Source: Hahella sp. HNIBRBA332
Lineage (GTDB): Bacteria; Pseudomonadota; Gammaproteobacteria; Pseudomonadales; Oleiphilaceae
Direction of reading: 5' to 3'
Length of the DNA: 64,000 nucleotides
Assembly: GCF_030719035.1 (NCBI RefSeq)
Contig: NZ_CP132203.1
Span: 6,218,501-6,282,500 of the forward strand
Part shown: positions 16,130-25,460 of the stretch, in pieces
How positions within the stretch are numbered: the stretch's first letter is position 1
Layout of the letters: each line of letters starts with the position of its first letter
Position numbers and translations under genes: made by a program
Notes under the pieces: generated by a model
What the model saw: only the letters and a program-made list of their open reading frames with translations
What the model was told of the DNA's origin: nothing
Databases searched by the model: none

Positions 16130-16963
16130 CTAGACAGTTTCCTTCGTACGATGATTGACTCTGACCTGCTTACGCCAGGCGGCGGGTGTGGAGCCATAGT
16201 GTTTTTTAAACTGTCTTATGAAGTGAGTAACGTCGCCCCAGCCCACACTGCCGGCGATTTTGTCCACTGATTCCCCTGTGTGCGCCAGCTTCAGGCTGGC
16301 CGCCTGCAATTTGTTGCGGGTAATCCACTCGCCCACAGAAAAGCCCGTGGATTTCTTGACCGCCGCCGCCACATGGGCCGGCGTGCGATGTACCGCGGCG
16401 GCGACATCCTGCAAAGATATTTTCTCCAGACAGTGGCCTTGAATATATTCCAGCGCCCGCGTCGTCAGACTGTCCGCAGGCGGCGCGGCGTTTGGCGAGT
16501 CCGTTCGCATAGCGCGGTTGATTTCCGCCAGTATCAACAACAGCAGACAGCGCGTGACAATGCCGGTTTCGGGCGTGTTGCGCTGGCACTCTTCGCGCAG
16601 ATCCGCAAACAGAGACAGCAGACGCGCCCGGCGTGCAGGTTCTATGGCGATCATCGGCGGCATGCCGGAGCGGACCCGTTTGAAGGGGGACATCAGAGGG
16701 TGAGTTTCATCGATATCCAGGCAGCCGGCGCAAAAGCCCAGCCACCAGGCTTCCAGATTGTTCGCCGACAGCAAACGGTGAGGCATGCCTGCGGGAACCA
16801 GAGTGACGACACCCGCGCCCAGCGTAATGTCATCACCGTGCCGGATACGCGCGCTGCCGTCCAGAACCAGGGATAACACGTGTTCGGCGTGGGAAGCCTC
16901 TTCACTGTGTTCGTTAAAGCTCATGACGCCGTGCTCGACGGCGATAGGTTGTGTTGCGTGCAT
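16130..16963 (-). CDS. AraC-family transcriptional regulator with cupin-like sensor domain
   Basis: 277 aa. Residues about 10-90 form a cupin-like AraC_binding domain (LVLDGSARIRHGDDITLGAGVVTLVPAG in pieces). Residues about 170-270 hold two helix-turn-helix motifs (ISLQDVAAAVHRTPAHVAAAVKK and VDKIAGSVGWGDVTHFIRQFKKHYGSTPAAWR in pieces). Ligand unknown. Divergent from a methyltransferase gene; the 150-bp gap carries repeated GCCGATTTAT sites that could be its operators. Confidence 0.9.
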   Translation of the reverse strand: MHATQPIAVEHGVMSFNEHSEEASHAEHVLSLVLDGSARIRHGDDITLGAGVVTLVPAGMPHRLLSANNLEAWWLGFCAGCLDIDETHPLMSPFKRVRSGMPPMIAIEPARRARLLSLFADLREECQRNTPETGIVTRCLLLLILAEINRAMRTDSPNAAPPADSLTTRALEYIQGHCLEKISLQDVAAAVHRTPAHVAAAVKKSTGFSVGEWITRNKLQAASLKLAHTGESVDKIAGSVGWGDVTHFIRQFKKHYGSTPAAWRKQVRVNHRTKETV

Positions 16964-16975
16964 GGGAGGAATATA

Positions 16976-17038
16976 GCCGATTTATGTTTTACCGGCGTAG
17001 TTAATCAAGCAATAAATCTAAATATCAGCCGATTTATT
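16976..17038. promoter_or_regulatory. Candidate AraC-family operator repeats
   Basis: GCCGATTTAT occurs at 16976-16985 and 17028-17037 in the same orientation (52 bp apart), and AATAAATC at 17011-17018 is an inverted copy of GATTTATT (17031-17038). The gap lies between the divergent araC-type and methyltransferase genes. Confidence 0.45.
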
Positions 17039-17113
17039 CCCATATTCCGCTCTGCGTTGAGGCGCTTGTGAGGTTTAACATTATTCGAGTGTTCAACCAG
17101 GGGATAAGCGAGT

Positions 17114-17692
17114 ATGTCGGAGAGAAATCATCATCAACCTGAATGGGATGAGGCGGTCACGCGTTGGTATTGTGAAAACTACGGTGAGTGGCCAAGCAAT
17201 GAGTTTGTGGTGGAGGCGGCGGACTTAAAGCCGGATAGCTGCGTGCTGGATATTGGTTGCGGCGGCGGGCAGGCGTTGCGGTTAGCCTCTGAGGTGGTGA
17301 CGAAGGGGCGACTGGTGGGCGTTGAACCCACTCCGTTGATGCTGCAATTCGCCAAAGAACATAAGGATAACGCCGCATCGATTGAGTATCTGGCGGGCGC
17401 AGCGGAATCACTGCCGCTGGCGAACGCCTCCGTGGATATCGCCTGGGCGGTGAATACGCTGCATCATTGGCGCGATATACCAGCGGGGCTGACGGAGGCT
17501 GCGCGTGTCATCCGCCCAGGCGGGCAGTTGATCCTTGCCGAGGATGCAGACGTGACGGACCGCTCCGCTATGAGTGAGGAAGCGCTGCGCAGCGCTCTGG
17601 AGCAGGCGGGGTTTATGGATTTTCGAATTGTCCCCACCCAGCGAGGAGAAGTGCTTTGTTACCTTTACCAATGTCGCAGGGGACAGGGCTGA
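17114..17692 (+). CDS. Class I SAM-dependent methyltransferase
   Basis: 192 aa. Motif I is VLDIGCGGGQALRLA (about residues 44-58), motif II GVEPTPLML, then AAESLPLANASVDIAWAVNTLHHW in part and a PGG turn (VIRPGGQLI). This is the Methyltransf_11 family. Substrate unknown. Preceded by GGGGATAAGCGAGT. The C-terminus is short, with no extra domain. Divergent from the AraC regulator, which may control it. Confidence 0.85.
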   Translation: MSERNHHQPEWDEAVTRWYCENYGEWPSNEFVVEAADLKPDSCVLDIGCGGGQALRLASEVVTKGRLVGVEPTPLMLQFAKEHKDNAASIEYLAGAAESLPLANASVDIAWAVNTLHHWRDIPAGLTEAARVIRPGGQLILAEDADVTDRSAMSEEALRSALEQAGFMDFRIVPTQRGEVLCYLYQCRRGQG

Positions 17693-17878
17693 ACGCCTTT
17701 CAGGCCGGGCTTTGGGCAATAATGGCGGCTGTCAGGCGGTTTACACTGTTTCACCATTATCTCCTTTACTAATAGGGATTATGGGCCACAATTATGATAA
17801 TCGCGTTCAAGCATTTCGCCCGGGGAGGGCGTGTACGTGTATCCGCTCGGAAGCCTGTTGTTTGTGAGGTAAACACCG

Positions 17879-18976
17879 GTGACACGTTGGTATCTGGAAT
17901 GTTATTCAGGCCAGGGTAATCAATTAAAGCGTCTACCGGTCAGGGAGTTTCCGTTTGTTGTCGGTCGCAGTGACAACGTCAGTTTCACCATAGACGCCAC
18001 CGACGTATCCCGGCAGCACGCAGAGTTCCATCAAGAGGGAGGGCAGTTGTTCGTCCGCGATTTGTCCTCCACCAACGGCACTTTCGTCAATCACTGCCGT
18101 ATTAATCAAGTGACCCCGGTTTGTAGCGGAGATGTTATCCACTTCGCCCATATCGAGGCGCGCGTGGTGGATGAAGAAGACCGTCCGCCTACGCCTACGG
18201 AGTCCACCTATTCCACCATGGTGATGCAAGGCGATCTGTCGCAGCGTATTCCTTTGGGAGCGAGAGATCTGAAGGAGCTGATTGCTCAAACACTGGTGAA
18301 CGCCGTCTTTCAGCCCATCGTCGACATCAAAGGTAAGGCGGTCGCCTACGAGCTGTTGGGGAGAGGCGCGCATCCGAATCTGTTGCCCAGTCCGGGGCCG
18401 CTGTTCACCATTGCAGAGAGCGTTGATTTGGCGGTGGAGCTCAGCGAACTGTTCCGAGTGATTGGCATCAAAGATGCGGCTGATCATAAACTGAGACTGC
18501 CGTTGTTCGTGAACACCCACCCGCAAGAGTTACTGGATGGTCCACGTTTGCTGGCCACGCTGGAGCATGTGCGCAAGACGCACCCGAATGTAGAGCTGGT
18601 ATTGGAGATCCATGAGCAGGCGGTCACTAATTTTATGGTGATTCAGGCCCTCGCCAAAGAAATCCGCACCATGGGAATTGGTTTGGCCTATGACGATTTC
18701 GGCGCTGGGCAGGCGCGTTTGGTGGAATTGGCGGAAGCCCCGCCGGATGTAGTGAAGTTTGATATCGCGCTGATTCGCAATATTCACAAATCGCCTCAGC
18801 GTCAGGAGTTATTGGAGCTGTTGGTGTCTATGGTGCACAAGATGGGAGTGAAGGCGCTGGCGGAAGGCGTCGGCTCCAAAGAGGAGGCCGTGGTATGCCA
18901 GCGCATGAATTTCGATCTGATCCAGGGGTTCGCCTTCGGTTACCCCATGCCCATCACTGAGTGGTTGAGTAAGTAG
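17879..18976 (+). CDS. FHA-EAL protein, c-di-GMP phosphodiesterase-like
   Basis: 365 aa from a GTG start (17879, after TGAGGTAAACACCG). N-terminal FHA domain at about 20-95: FVVGRSDNVSF, VSRQHAEF and STNGTFVNHCRI hold the phosphothreonine-binding GR, SxxH and NG residues. C-terminal EAL domain at about 135-365 keeps the usual catalytic set: ELLGR in place of ExLxR, N in FVNTHPQE, E in LVLEIHE, DDFGAG, K in VVKFD, E in LAEGVG and QG in LIQGFAFGYP. So it can plausibly hydrolyse c-di-GMP under control of a phosphoprotein. It ends overlapping the convergent RND gene by 23 bp. Confidence 0.88.
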   Translation: MTRWYLECYSGQGNQLKRLPVREFPFVVGRSDNVSFTIDATDVSRQHAEFHQEGGQLFVRDLSSTNGTFVNHCRINQVTPVCSGDVIHFAHIEARVVDEEDRPPTPTESTYSTMVMQGDLSQRIPLGARDLKELIAQTLVNAVFQPIVDIKGKAVAYELLGRGAHPNLLPSPGPLFTIAESVDLAVELSELFRVIGIKDAADHKLRLPLFVNTHPQELLDGPRLLATLEHVRKTHPNVELVLEIHEQAVTNFMVIQALAKEIRTMGIGLAYDDFGAGQARLVELAEAPPDVVKFDIALIRNIHKSPQRQELLELLVSMVHKMGVKALAEGVGSKEEAVVCQRMNFDLIQGFAFGYPMPITEWLSK

Positions 18977-21900
18977 TCATTGCCTCTCCATCCCGTTGGT
19001 TATTCTGTGCGTCGTTTGCTCTTTTTACCTGTCTACCTGAACCCTCAAACAGGCGATAAAGAACCGGCGCCACAAATAACGTCAGCAATGTTGAGGTGGT
19101 GAGGCCGCCAATAATCGTCCAGCCCATAGGCGCCCACATCGATGATCCGGTGAGGGTTAGAGGGAGAAGACCTCCAATCGTGGTCAGCGACGTCAATAGG
19201 ATTGGAATCAAGCGGGTTCGGGCGGACTGCGTCATCGCCTCGCTGACTTCGACGCCTTCCGTGCGAATCTGGTTGGCGTAATCCACCAGAATAATGGAAT
19301 TGTTGACGACAATGCCCACCAGTGAAGTGAGTCCAACAAAGGCGGTGAACGAGAAGGTATTGCCCGTTAAGTAGAGGCCGAGTATCGCCCCGATAATGGC
19401 GAAGGGCAGGGCGGCGAAAATGATCAATGGTTGCGAGAAAGAGCGGAACTGCATCACCAGTACGGCGAAGATGCCGATAATCGCCACCAGCAAAGCCTTC
19501 GCCATGCCGCCGAATGACTCTTTGCGGTTTTCCTGCTCGCCGCCCACGGTATAGTGGACGCCCTGAGGCCAGGAATAGGCGTCCAGTTTGTCTACAATTG
19601 CGTTGGTGACGGCCTCTGTCTGATACCCGGGTTTGACGTCAGCGGTCACCATCGCCATGCGCTCCAGGTTATAGTGTTGGAACTTGGGGACGGCGGTTTC
19701 CAGCTCAACATCCGCGACCTGGATAAGCGGCGTCAGCACGCCTTCCGCATTGGCGACCATCATGCGCTGAAACTGGTCCAGCTCCGGCTCTGCGCGTTCT
19801 CGGGCGGTGACGATAATCGGGTAATCCTCCCCATCGTCATCCCGCAGTGATCCGACATTCAACCCCACCAGACCGCCGCGCACGGTGCGGTCGATGGCGT
19901 CCAGACTGACGTGATGAAACGCCGCCTTGTCGCGGTTGATGTTGACGCGAAGATCTACCTTATGGCGACTGATAGGGGCGTCCACGTTAATGGCTCCATC
20001 TGCGTTGGCGATGATGTCGCTGACATCCTGTGCCGCCTGCCGCAGACGCTCAATATTGTCTCCGGTGACGCGGATGGTGATGGGCGCCTGCACGGGCGGC
20101 CCCTGATGAAACTCCTTGAAGCGCACCTGAGCGTCAGCGAACGACTTGTAGTGTTCACGTTGCTCGCTCACCCACTGCTCAATCTCCTGGTATGGCCGTG
20201 GAGTCAGTTGCACCAGTAACTGCGCGTAATTGGGCTGCTGTTTGCTGTCCATGGTGTTGTAGTAAACCCGAGGATTGCTCTTGCCGATATTGGTGGCGAC
20301 GGCGATGACCCCGGGTTGCGCCATCAGGTTTTGCTCTACTTCCTGGGCCGCTTTACGGGTGGATTCAAAGGTGGAGCCTTCCGGCGTTTCCACGTTTACC
20401 AGAATCATTGATTTCTCCGCCTTGGGAAACAGGCTCACTCCCACATGACCGAACAGAGACATGGCTCCCGCCAGAAACAGGACGGAAATCAGCAGCACCA
20501 GCCATGGCCGGCGCAGACTCCATGTCAGACCGCGAGTATAGGGGCCGTCTGCGAAGGTTGTCAGTGAGCGCAATAGCCAGCCCGGTGCGGAGGACGTTAC
20601 GCCGCTTTTTAGAAAGCGACTGGCCAGAAGCGGCGTAATGGTAAGGGCGATCAGCAGGGAGGCGGCCAGTGTCAGGATGACGGTGACCGGCATTGAGCGA
20701 ATAAAAGTGCCGGAGCCGCTCTGCAGTAACAGGATCGGCAGGAACGCCAGCACGGTGGTGACGGTGCCGCTCACTACCGCCCAGCCAACTTGTGAGGTCC
20801 CTTTAATGGCGGCGTCTTCCCGACTGTCGCCTTGGCGCAGATAGCGTTCCACGTTTTCCGTGACCACAATGGCGTTGTCCACCAGCAAGCCTAGAGCGAT
20901 TACTAGTCCGACGATGGACATCTGCTGTAAGCCAAAACCGGTCAGGTCCAGCCATCCCAATCCGATGAGGATGGAAAAAGGGATCGCCAGCACGATGACG
21001 AAAGCGGCGCGCGCGCCTAGGGACGTCAGTACTACAACGGCGACCAACAATAGGCCCTGCCAAAGATTTTCGAAGAAGCCGTCGACCCGTTCGTTGACAC
21101 TCACACTCTGATCATGGGCGAGATGCGTCTGGAAGGTCTCCGGCAGCTCCGCAGAGAAGGCGGCGAGGGCGCCTTTCACTCCCGCCATGACATCGAAGAT
21201 ATTGCTGCCCTTGCGTTGAACCACTGTGATAAAGACAGCGGGCTCGCCTTGATAGCGAGCGCGGTAGGTGGGCGCGCCGTCTTGCAGGCGGATATCCGCC
21301 AAGTCGCCGATGTAGACCGCATGGCCGTCGCGAGTACGTACGACGGTGCGGGCGAGCGTTTCAATGTCTTTATAATCGCCGCTGGTGCGAACGTTGAAAC
21401 GGCGGTCGTCGCCGTTGACGTATCCCCCGGGCAGATTTTGCGCCGCTCTGCGCACCACTTCCGCCAGTTCGTCCAGTGACACGCCATGACGTCGCAGCAA
21501 TACCCAGTCCGCTTTCACCTGCACTTCCAGATTCGCCAGCCCTTTGACGTCGACGCGTTTGACGCCGGCGACTCTCTCCAGCCGGGTTTCCAAACGCTCC
21601 GCGTAGTATTTGAACTCTTTGGTGGAGGCGGAACCGGAAACCAGAGCGATCTGCAGAATATTCACATCCGCCGGCGACAATTTCTCCGTGTTCAGACGAG
21701 CAAGATCAGGGGGTAACTCGCTGCGAATACTTTGAATGGCTCCGACGACATCCTCAAACTTATCTTCTGGATCGCTGCCGTATAGAAATTCCGTTCGCAC
21801 CAGCACCAGACCGTCTTCGATCTCGGTGTAAACCGACTTCAGATCCTCCAATTCGTTGATGGCGTCCTCAATGGGATCGACCACCAGGCGTTCCATGTCC

Positions 21901-22070
21901 ACAGGCGTTGCGCCGGGGTACAGAACGGTGGTGAGCGTGGTGGGGAAGTCGAATTGTGGATCTTCCGAACGCGGCATGGTGAGAAAGGAAACCAATCCGA
22001 GGCCGAGCAGCAGTAAAACGGCGACCCAGGCGAAGGCGTGATTACGGATCGCTAATTCCGGCAGGCGCAT
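18954..22070 (-). CDS. RND efflux permease (AcrB/HAE1-like)
   Basis: 1038 aa. Two repeats of a membrane helix plus large periplasmic loop and then a block of helices. Signatures: FPTTLTTVLYPGATPVDMERLVVDPIE in pieces, GLLVDNAIVVTENV with the transmembrane Asp, and GIVVNNSIILVDYANQ in the second half, where Asn replaces the usual Asp. It is a proton-driven inner-membrane exporter of hydrophobic compounds. The partner adaptor gene lies immediately upstream (24 bp). No outer-membrane channel gene is present, so it probably uses a TolC encoded elsewhere. Confidence 0.93.
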   Translation of the reverse strand: MRLPELAIRNHAFAWVAVLLLLGLGLVSFLTMPRSEDPQFDFPTTLTTVLYPGATPVDMERLVVDPIEDAINELEDLKSVYTEIEDGLVLVRTEFLYGSDPEDKFEDVVGAIQSIRSELPPDLARLNTEKLSPADVNILQIALVSGSASTKEFKYYAERLETRLERVAGVKRVDVKGLANLEVQVKADWVLLRRHGVSLDELAEVVRRAAQNLPGGYVNGDDRRFNVRTSGDYKDIETLARTVVRTRDGHAVYIGDLADIRLQDGAPTYRARYQGEPAVFITVVQRKGSNIFDVMAGVKGALAAFSAELPETFQTHLAHDQSVSVNERVDGFFENLWQGLLLVAVVVLTSLGARAAFVIVLAIPFSILIGLGWLDLTGFGLQQMSIVGLVIALGLLVDNAIVVTENVERYLRQGDSREDAAIKGTSQVGWAVVSGTVTTVLAFLPILLLQSGSGTFIRSMPVTVILTLAASLLIALTITPLLASRFLKSGVTSSAPGWLLRSLTTFADGPYTRGLTWSLRRPWLVLLISVLFLAGAMSLFGHVGVSLFPKAEKSMILVNVETPEGSTFESTRKAAQEVEQNLMAQPGVIAVATNIGKSNPRVYYNTMDSKQQPNYAQLLVQLTPRPYQEIEQWVSEQREHYKSFADAQVRFKEFHQGPPVQAPITIRVTGDNIERLRQAAQDVSDIIANADGAINVDAPISRHKVDLRVNINRDKAAFHHVSLDAIDRTVRGGLVGLNVGSLRDDDGEDYPIIVTARERAEPELDQFQRMMVANAEGVLTPLIQVADVELETAVPKFQHYNLERMAMVTADVKPGYQTEAVTNAIVDKLDAYSWPQGVHYTVGGEQENRKESFGGMAKALLVAIIGIFAVLVMQFRSFSQPLIIFAALPFAIIGAILGLYLTGNTFSFTAFVGLTSLVGIVVNNSIILVDYANQIRTEGVEVSEAMTQSARTRLIPILLTSLTTIGGLLPLTLTGSSMWAPMGWTIIGGLTTSTLLTLFVAPVLYRLFEGSGRQVKRANDAQNNQRDGEAMTTYSTTQ

Positions 22071-22094
22071 GGCGGGGTACTCCGATTAGATAAG

Positions 22095-23132
22095 TCAGGG
22101 ATTGGAAGCCAGCGCGACAGGCGTCGCCAGCATACCTTCCACCAGACCGGTGGCGCCGCGAGTGACCAGGGTTTCCCCTGCCTTCAGTCCATGAGCCACA
22201 GCGACATGGGACGCGGAAAAGTCACGCAATACGATACGGCGGCGATGCGCGCGGTTATTGGCGTCCAGTACGAAAACCTCGGCATTTTTACCGCCGGCGC
22301 TGATGATGGCGCTGAGCGGAATCATGACCAGTTGCACCTCCGCTTTGGGCGTCAGCGTCACGCGCGCGACCATGCCTGATAACAGGCGTGCGTCATGGGG
22401 GTGCAGACGTACTTCCACTTCAAAAACGCCGCTGCCGGGACTGGCTTTCGCTGCGATTTCGTAAACGTCCCCACTCAGAGCCTGACCGGGATATGCGTCC
22501 AAGCGCACCTCCGCCTTGTCCCCTTCTCTCAGGCGCACAATTTCTTTGTCGCTGACGCCAACGCGAATAACCCATCCGGCATTTTCTTGTGCGAAGACGA
22601 ATGCAGGACGTTGCGCGCTGACCAGTTCGTTGGGCTCAATCAGGCGGCGCAGTACAACGCCATCGCTAGGGGCGACGATTTCAGAATGTTTGAAATTGAA
22701 TTGTGCGACTTTGAGACGGGCGCTCGCCACCCGCAATGCGGTTTCGGCGGACTGCACCTGCTCCAGCGGTGCGACCTTGCTGCCGTACAACTTATTGAAT
22801 CGCTCCAGATTGCGGCGGGCGTCGTCACGGTAAGCTTCAGCCTGCGCCACTTCCGCGGCGATTTCCTCTCTGTCGAGGATAGCGATCAGGTCCCCGGCGC
22901 GCATTCGCTGACCTTCTTTCACTGCGATGTCCGCAACGATTCCCGACGTTTTAAAGGACAGCGTTTGTTCCGATTGATTGGCGAGGACGCCGCTGGTTTC
23001 TATGGGGAGGGAATAGGCTTCCAGACGAACGGTTTCCGTATGCACGACAGGCTCGTCTGCGGCGGCCACAGGCGCAACGCCATAGATCAGCGTCGCCAGA
23101 GAGAAGGCCACGGCATGGTAAAGGGGGCGCAT
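22095..23132 (-). CDS. RND periplasmic adaptor (membrane fusion protein)
   Basis: 345 aa with a signal peptide (1-24, cut near APVAAA). Lipoyl/biotin-like hairpin: VKEGQRMRAGDLIAILDREE, then coiled coil (AEVAQAEAYRDDARRNLERFNKLYGSK in pieces) and IVAPSDGVVLRRLIEPNELV. Ends with a beta-barrel and membrane-proximal domain. First gene of the efflux operon. Upstream are two near-identical 12-bp direct repeats that may bind a repressor. Confidence 0.92.
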   Translation of the reverse strand: MRPLYHAVAFSLATLIYGVAPVAAADEPVVHTETVRLEAYSLPIETSGVLANQSEQTLSFKTSGIVADIAVKEGQRMRAGDLIAILDREEIAAEVAQAEAYRDDARRNLERFNKLYGSKVAPLEQVQSAETALRVASARLKVAQFNFKHSEIVAPSDGVVLRRLIEPNELVSAQRPAFVFAQENAGWVIRVGVSDKEIVRLREGDKAEVRLDAYPGQALSGDVYEIAAKASPGSGVFEVEVRLHPHDARLLSGMVARVTLTPKAEVQLVMIPLSAIISAGGKNAEVFVLDANNRAHRRRIVLRDFSASHVAVAHGLKAGETLVTRGATGLVEGMLATPVALASNP

Positions 23133-23158
23133 GGAGGTGATCCTTGTTTATGTTTTAA

Positions 23159-23201
23159 GTGTAAACATTTTAGGTTTGCAAAATATTCGGTGTCAACATT
23201 T
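23159..23201. promoter_or_regulatory. Direct repeats upstream of the RND operon
   Basis: GTGTAAACATTT (23159-23170) and GTGTCAACATTT (23190-23201) match at 11 of 12 positions, 31 bp apart, about three helical turns. They lie 27-69 bp upstream of the adaptor start, where a TetR/MarR-type operator would be expected. Regulator not in the window. Confidence 0.45.
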
Positions 23202-23368
23202 GAGTGGATGAGGGTGTGATATCTGAATCAGAAGCGTGCATTTTCAATTAAGGTATCGAATGGCGATACTTGGAGGCGGTCATTCAGCACCCATTCAGAT
23301 TTAGATTCAAAAATAGCAGGGGCGACAGCAGAGTGAGCGGGACATCGGATCATACAGAGGGACAACTC

Positions 23369-23641
23369 ATGACAGTTGCAGAAATCCAGAGTAACTCCAA
23401 AGGTTGGTTGTTTTACGTGAAGTCTTCTTTCGTCATCGCGCTGGCTGCGGTGGCCGCCGGCATCTTTTTCATGCCGGTGGATTTGCTTATCAAAGGTTAT
23501 TTCAGCATCAGTACGCTGTTTCTCATCAGCTCGACTATCACGCTGTCTAAAACCATGCGTGATGAACATGAATCTCATCGCCTTATTCACAAGATCAATG
23601 AAGCCAGAACCAACCAAATGCTGCGGGACTATGCAGAGTAA
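23369..23641 (+). CDS. YiaA/YiaB-like two-helix inner-membrane protein
   Basis: 90 aa. The start at 23369 (MTVAEIQSNSKGW) has GAGGG 7 bp upstream; in-frame residues further upstream are not protein-like. Two hydrophobic helices (FYVKSSFVIALAAVAAGIFF in part and GYFSISTLFLISSTITLSK in part), then a charged tail, as in the yiaA/B two-helix family. It is 64 bp upstream of a PspA-like gene, probably cotranscribed, and may anchor or sense for it. Confidence 0.82.
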   Translation: MTVAEIQSNSKGWLFYVKSSFVIALAAVAAGIFFMPVDLLIKGYFSISTLFLISSTITLSKTMRDEHESHRLIHKINEARTNQMLRDYAE

Positions 23642-23704
23642 CCGGATGAAAGCAGGCCGCAACCCGTCCGCCAAGGACGACCTATGAATCACGAGGTGCT
23701 TTAT

Positions 23705-24391
23705 ATGTACTACATGCAAAAAATGATGACCGCCGTACGCGGCGCAACACGTGAGAGCGCTGAGCGGGTGGTGGACGCAAACGCTATCCGCATCTTTGAA
23801 CAGGAAATCTACGAATGCGAATGCGCCATGGGGCAGGCCAAGCACGATCTGGCCCGGGTGATGGCGGAAAAAATGCGACTGGAGCGGGGTATCGCCCGTC
23901 GCGCCAGATATGTGGCGGAAAAGGAAACACAAGCCGGTCAGGCGCTGGAAAAAGGATTGGAGGACTTGGCTCAGGATCTGGCTACTGTGATTGCCGATCA
24001 GGAAAAAACGCTTGCGGATGAGCGCAAGGCGTCGGAAAAGCTGGGAGAGCATGAGAGAAAGTTACGCCTGAGTCTGCAATCCGCAGCCCAGAGCATCCAG
24101 AACTATCGACGTGAGCTGCGCATGGTGCAAGCCACACAGAGTACGCAGCAGGCGACGGCCTCCCTGACCGTTCGCGCCAATTCCATGGGGTCGCGTATCA
24201 GCGATATGCAGGATTCCCTGCAGCGCATTAGAGACCGTCAGGAGCGCTTCGATGATATGAAGCGCGCTATGGAGCAGTTGGATGATGGGCTGAACGACGA
24301 TGGTCTGGAGGATAAGTTGCGGAAAGCGGGCATTGGTCCCAGAACCGAGGCCGACGCGGTACTGGAGCGCATTCGTAAAAAATCAGCCTGA
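23705..24391 (+). CDS. PspA/IM30 family protein, second copy
   Basis: 228 aa from the ATG at 23705 (MYYMQKMMTAVRG), which has GAGGTG upstream and lines up residue for residue with the N-terminus of the paralogue at 14586-15269. An ATG at 23684 with AAGGACG upstream is also possible and adds 7 aa. VVDANAIRIFEQEIYE equals the VVDSQALRILDQEIRE of the paralogue; the rest is coiled coil and ends ADAVLERIRKKSA. ESCRT-III-fold membrane-stress protein. Pairs with the YiaA/B-like gene. Confidence 0.88.
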   Translation: MYYMQKMMTAVRGATRESAERVVDANAIRIFEQEIYECECAMGQAKHDLARVMAEKMRLERGIARRARYVAEKETQAGQALEKGLEDLAQDLATVIADQEKTLADERKASEKLGEHERKLRLSLQSAAQSIQNYRRELRMVQATQSTQQATASLTVRANSMGSRISDMQDSLQRIRDRQERFDDMKRAMEQLDDGLNDDGLEDKLRKAGIGPRTEADAVLERIRKKSA

Positions 24392-24409
24392 TTGTTCGCC
24401 GCAGAAACG

Positions 24410-24442
24410 GCAAAAAACCGCGCATTTTGCGCGGTTTTTTGC
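24410..24442. terminator. Rho-independent terminator after the second PspA gene
   Basis: 15-bp stem GCAAAAAACCGCGCA (24410-24424)/TGCGCGGTTTTTTGC (24428-24442) with TTT loop; A- and T-runs make it usable in both directions. Confidence 0.9.
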
Positions 24443-24542
24443 GTTAAAACTTGGAAAGTTAATCAATTACCCTTAACTTCCCGTATATGATTGGTTGACC
24501 TTTAATGAAGGCTGAGACAGCGGCTTTAAGATTGTACGGACC

Positions 24543-25460
24543 ATGACCCACGCGTATTACCACCCCCGGGAGCAGTACCTCAAGGTAAACTCCATTCAGA
24601 TTTGTTACGAAGAACTGGGCGACCCAGATGGCGAGCCGGTGTTGCTCATCATGGGGCTCGCCTGTCAGATGACGGCCTGGCCGCCGGAATTTCTGGAGCC
24701 ATTGGTGGAGGCGGGCTTTCGCCTGATCCGGCTCGATAATCGGGATATCGGCCACTCCTCGGAAATTGATTGCCCCCATCGGGCGCCGGTGCCAGTAGAC
24801 TTTGTGCGCTCCAAGCTGGGCTTGCCGGTCACGGCTTCCTATACGTTGTACGATATGGCGGACGACGCCATTGCATTGCTTGACGCCTTGAATATAGAGC
24901 GCGCGCATCTGGTGGGCGTCTCTATGGGGGGAATGATTTCGCAGATTGTCGCAGCGCGACAGCCGCAGCGGATCAAGTCCCTGACTTTGATGATGACCTC
25001 CAACAACAGCCCCAAGCAACCGATGCCGGATCTGGGAACGCTATGGCGCATCAACGGCGGCGGTGTTCGCGGACATCATCAGGAGGCCGCGTTGAGACGC
25101 GGCGTAGCGTTCTGGGAGACGGTGCAAAGTCCGTCCTTCCCTACACCCAAAGAGCGCATTCTGCAGCGCATCGCCAGAGATTATCAGCGCAGCTATCGAC
25201 CCAAAGGCATTGTCCGGCAGATGCGGGCGATCCTCGCCACAGGCAGTCTGGAGAAGCTGGCGCGGGACATCACCATGCCAACACTGATTTTGCATGGCTC
25301 GGCGGATCCTTTGATGAAACCCAAGAATGGGCAGATGCTGAAGCAAAGCATCGCCCACGCGAAGTTAGAGATGATTCCCGGTTGGGGGCATGATCTGCCG
25401 CTGCCTTTGTTGCCGAAACTGGCGCAAAAAGTCATCGAACATGCGCGATCTGTCGGTTAA
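24543..25460 (+). CDS. Alpha/beta hydrolase
   Basis: 305 aa. Nucleophile elbow GVSMGG (S128), acid in LHGSADPLMKP, and histidine in GWGHDLP form a full catalytic triad. The oxyanion strand reads VLLIMGLACQMTAWP and is followed by RLDNRDIGHS, which places it among lipase/esterase EstB-like and 3-oxoadipate enol-lactonase-like hydrolases. Cytoplasmic, no signal peptide. Substrate unknown. Tail-to-tail with the ZntB-like gene, overlapping by 4 bp. Confidence 0.88.
   Translation: MTHAYYHPREQYLKVNSIQICYEELGDPDGEPVLLIMGLACQMTAWPPEFLEPLVEAGFRLIRLDNRDIGHSSEIDCPHRAPVPVDFVRSKLGLPVTASYTLYDMADDAIALLDALNIERAHLVGVSMGGMISQIVAARQPQRIKSLTLMMTSNNSPKQPMPDLGTLWRINGGGVRGHHQEAALRRGVAFWETVQSPSFPTPKERILQRIARDYQRSYRPKGIVRQMRAILATGSLEKLARDITMPTLILHGSADPLMKPKNGQMLKQSIAHAKLEMIPGWGHDLPLPLLPKLAQKVIEHARSVG

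Noticed and set aside
19000..23132. RND locus as part of the siderophore system
   Set aside because: No Fur box upstream and distant from the cluster; it has its own different repeats.
22395..23219. 274-aa plus-strand ORF
   Set aside because: Antisense to the RND adaptor.
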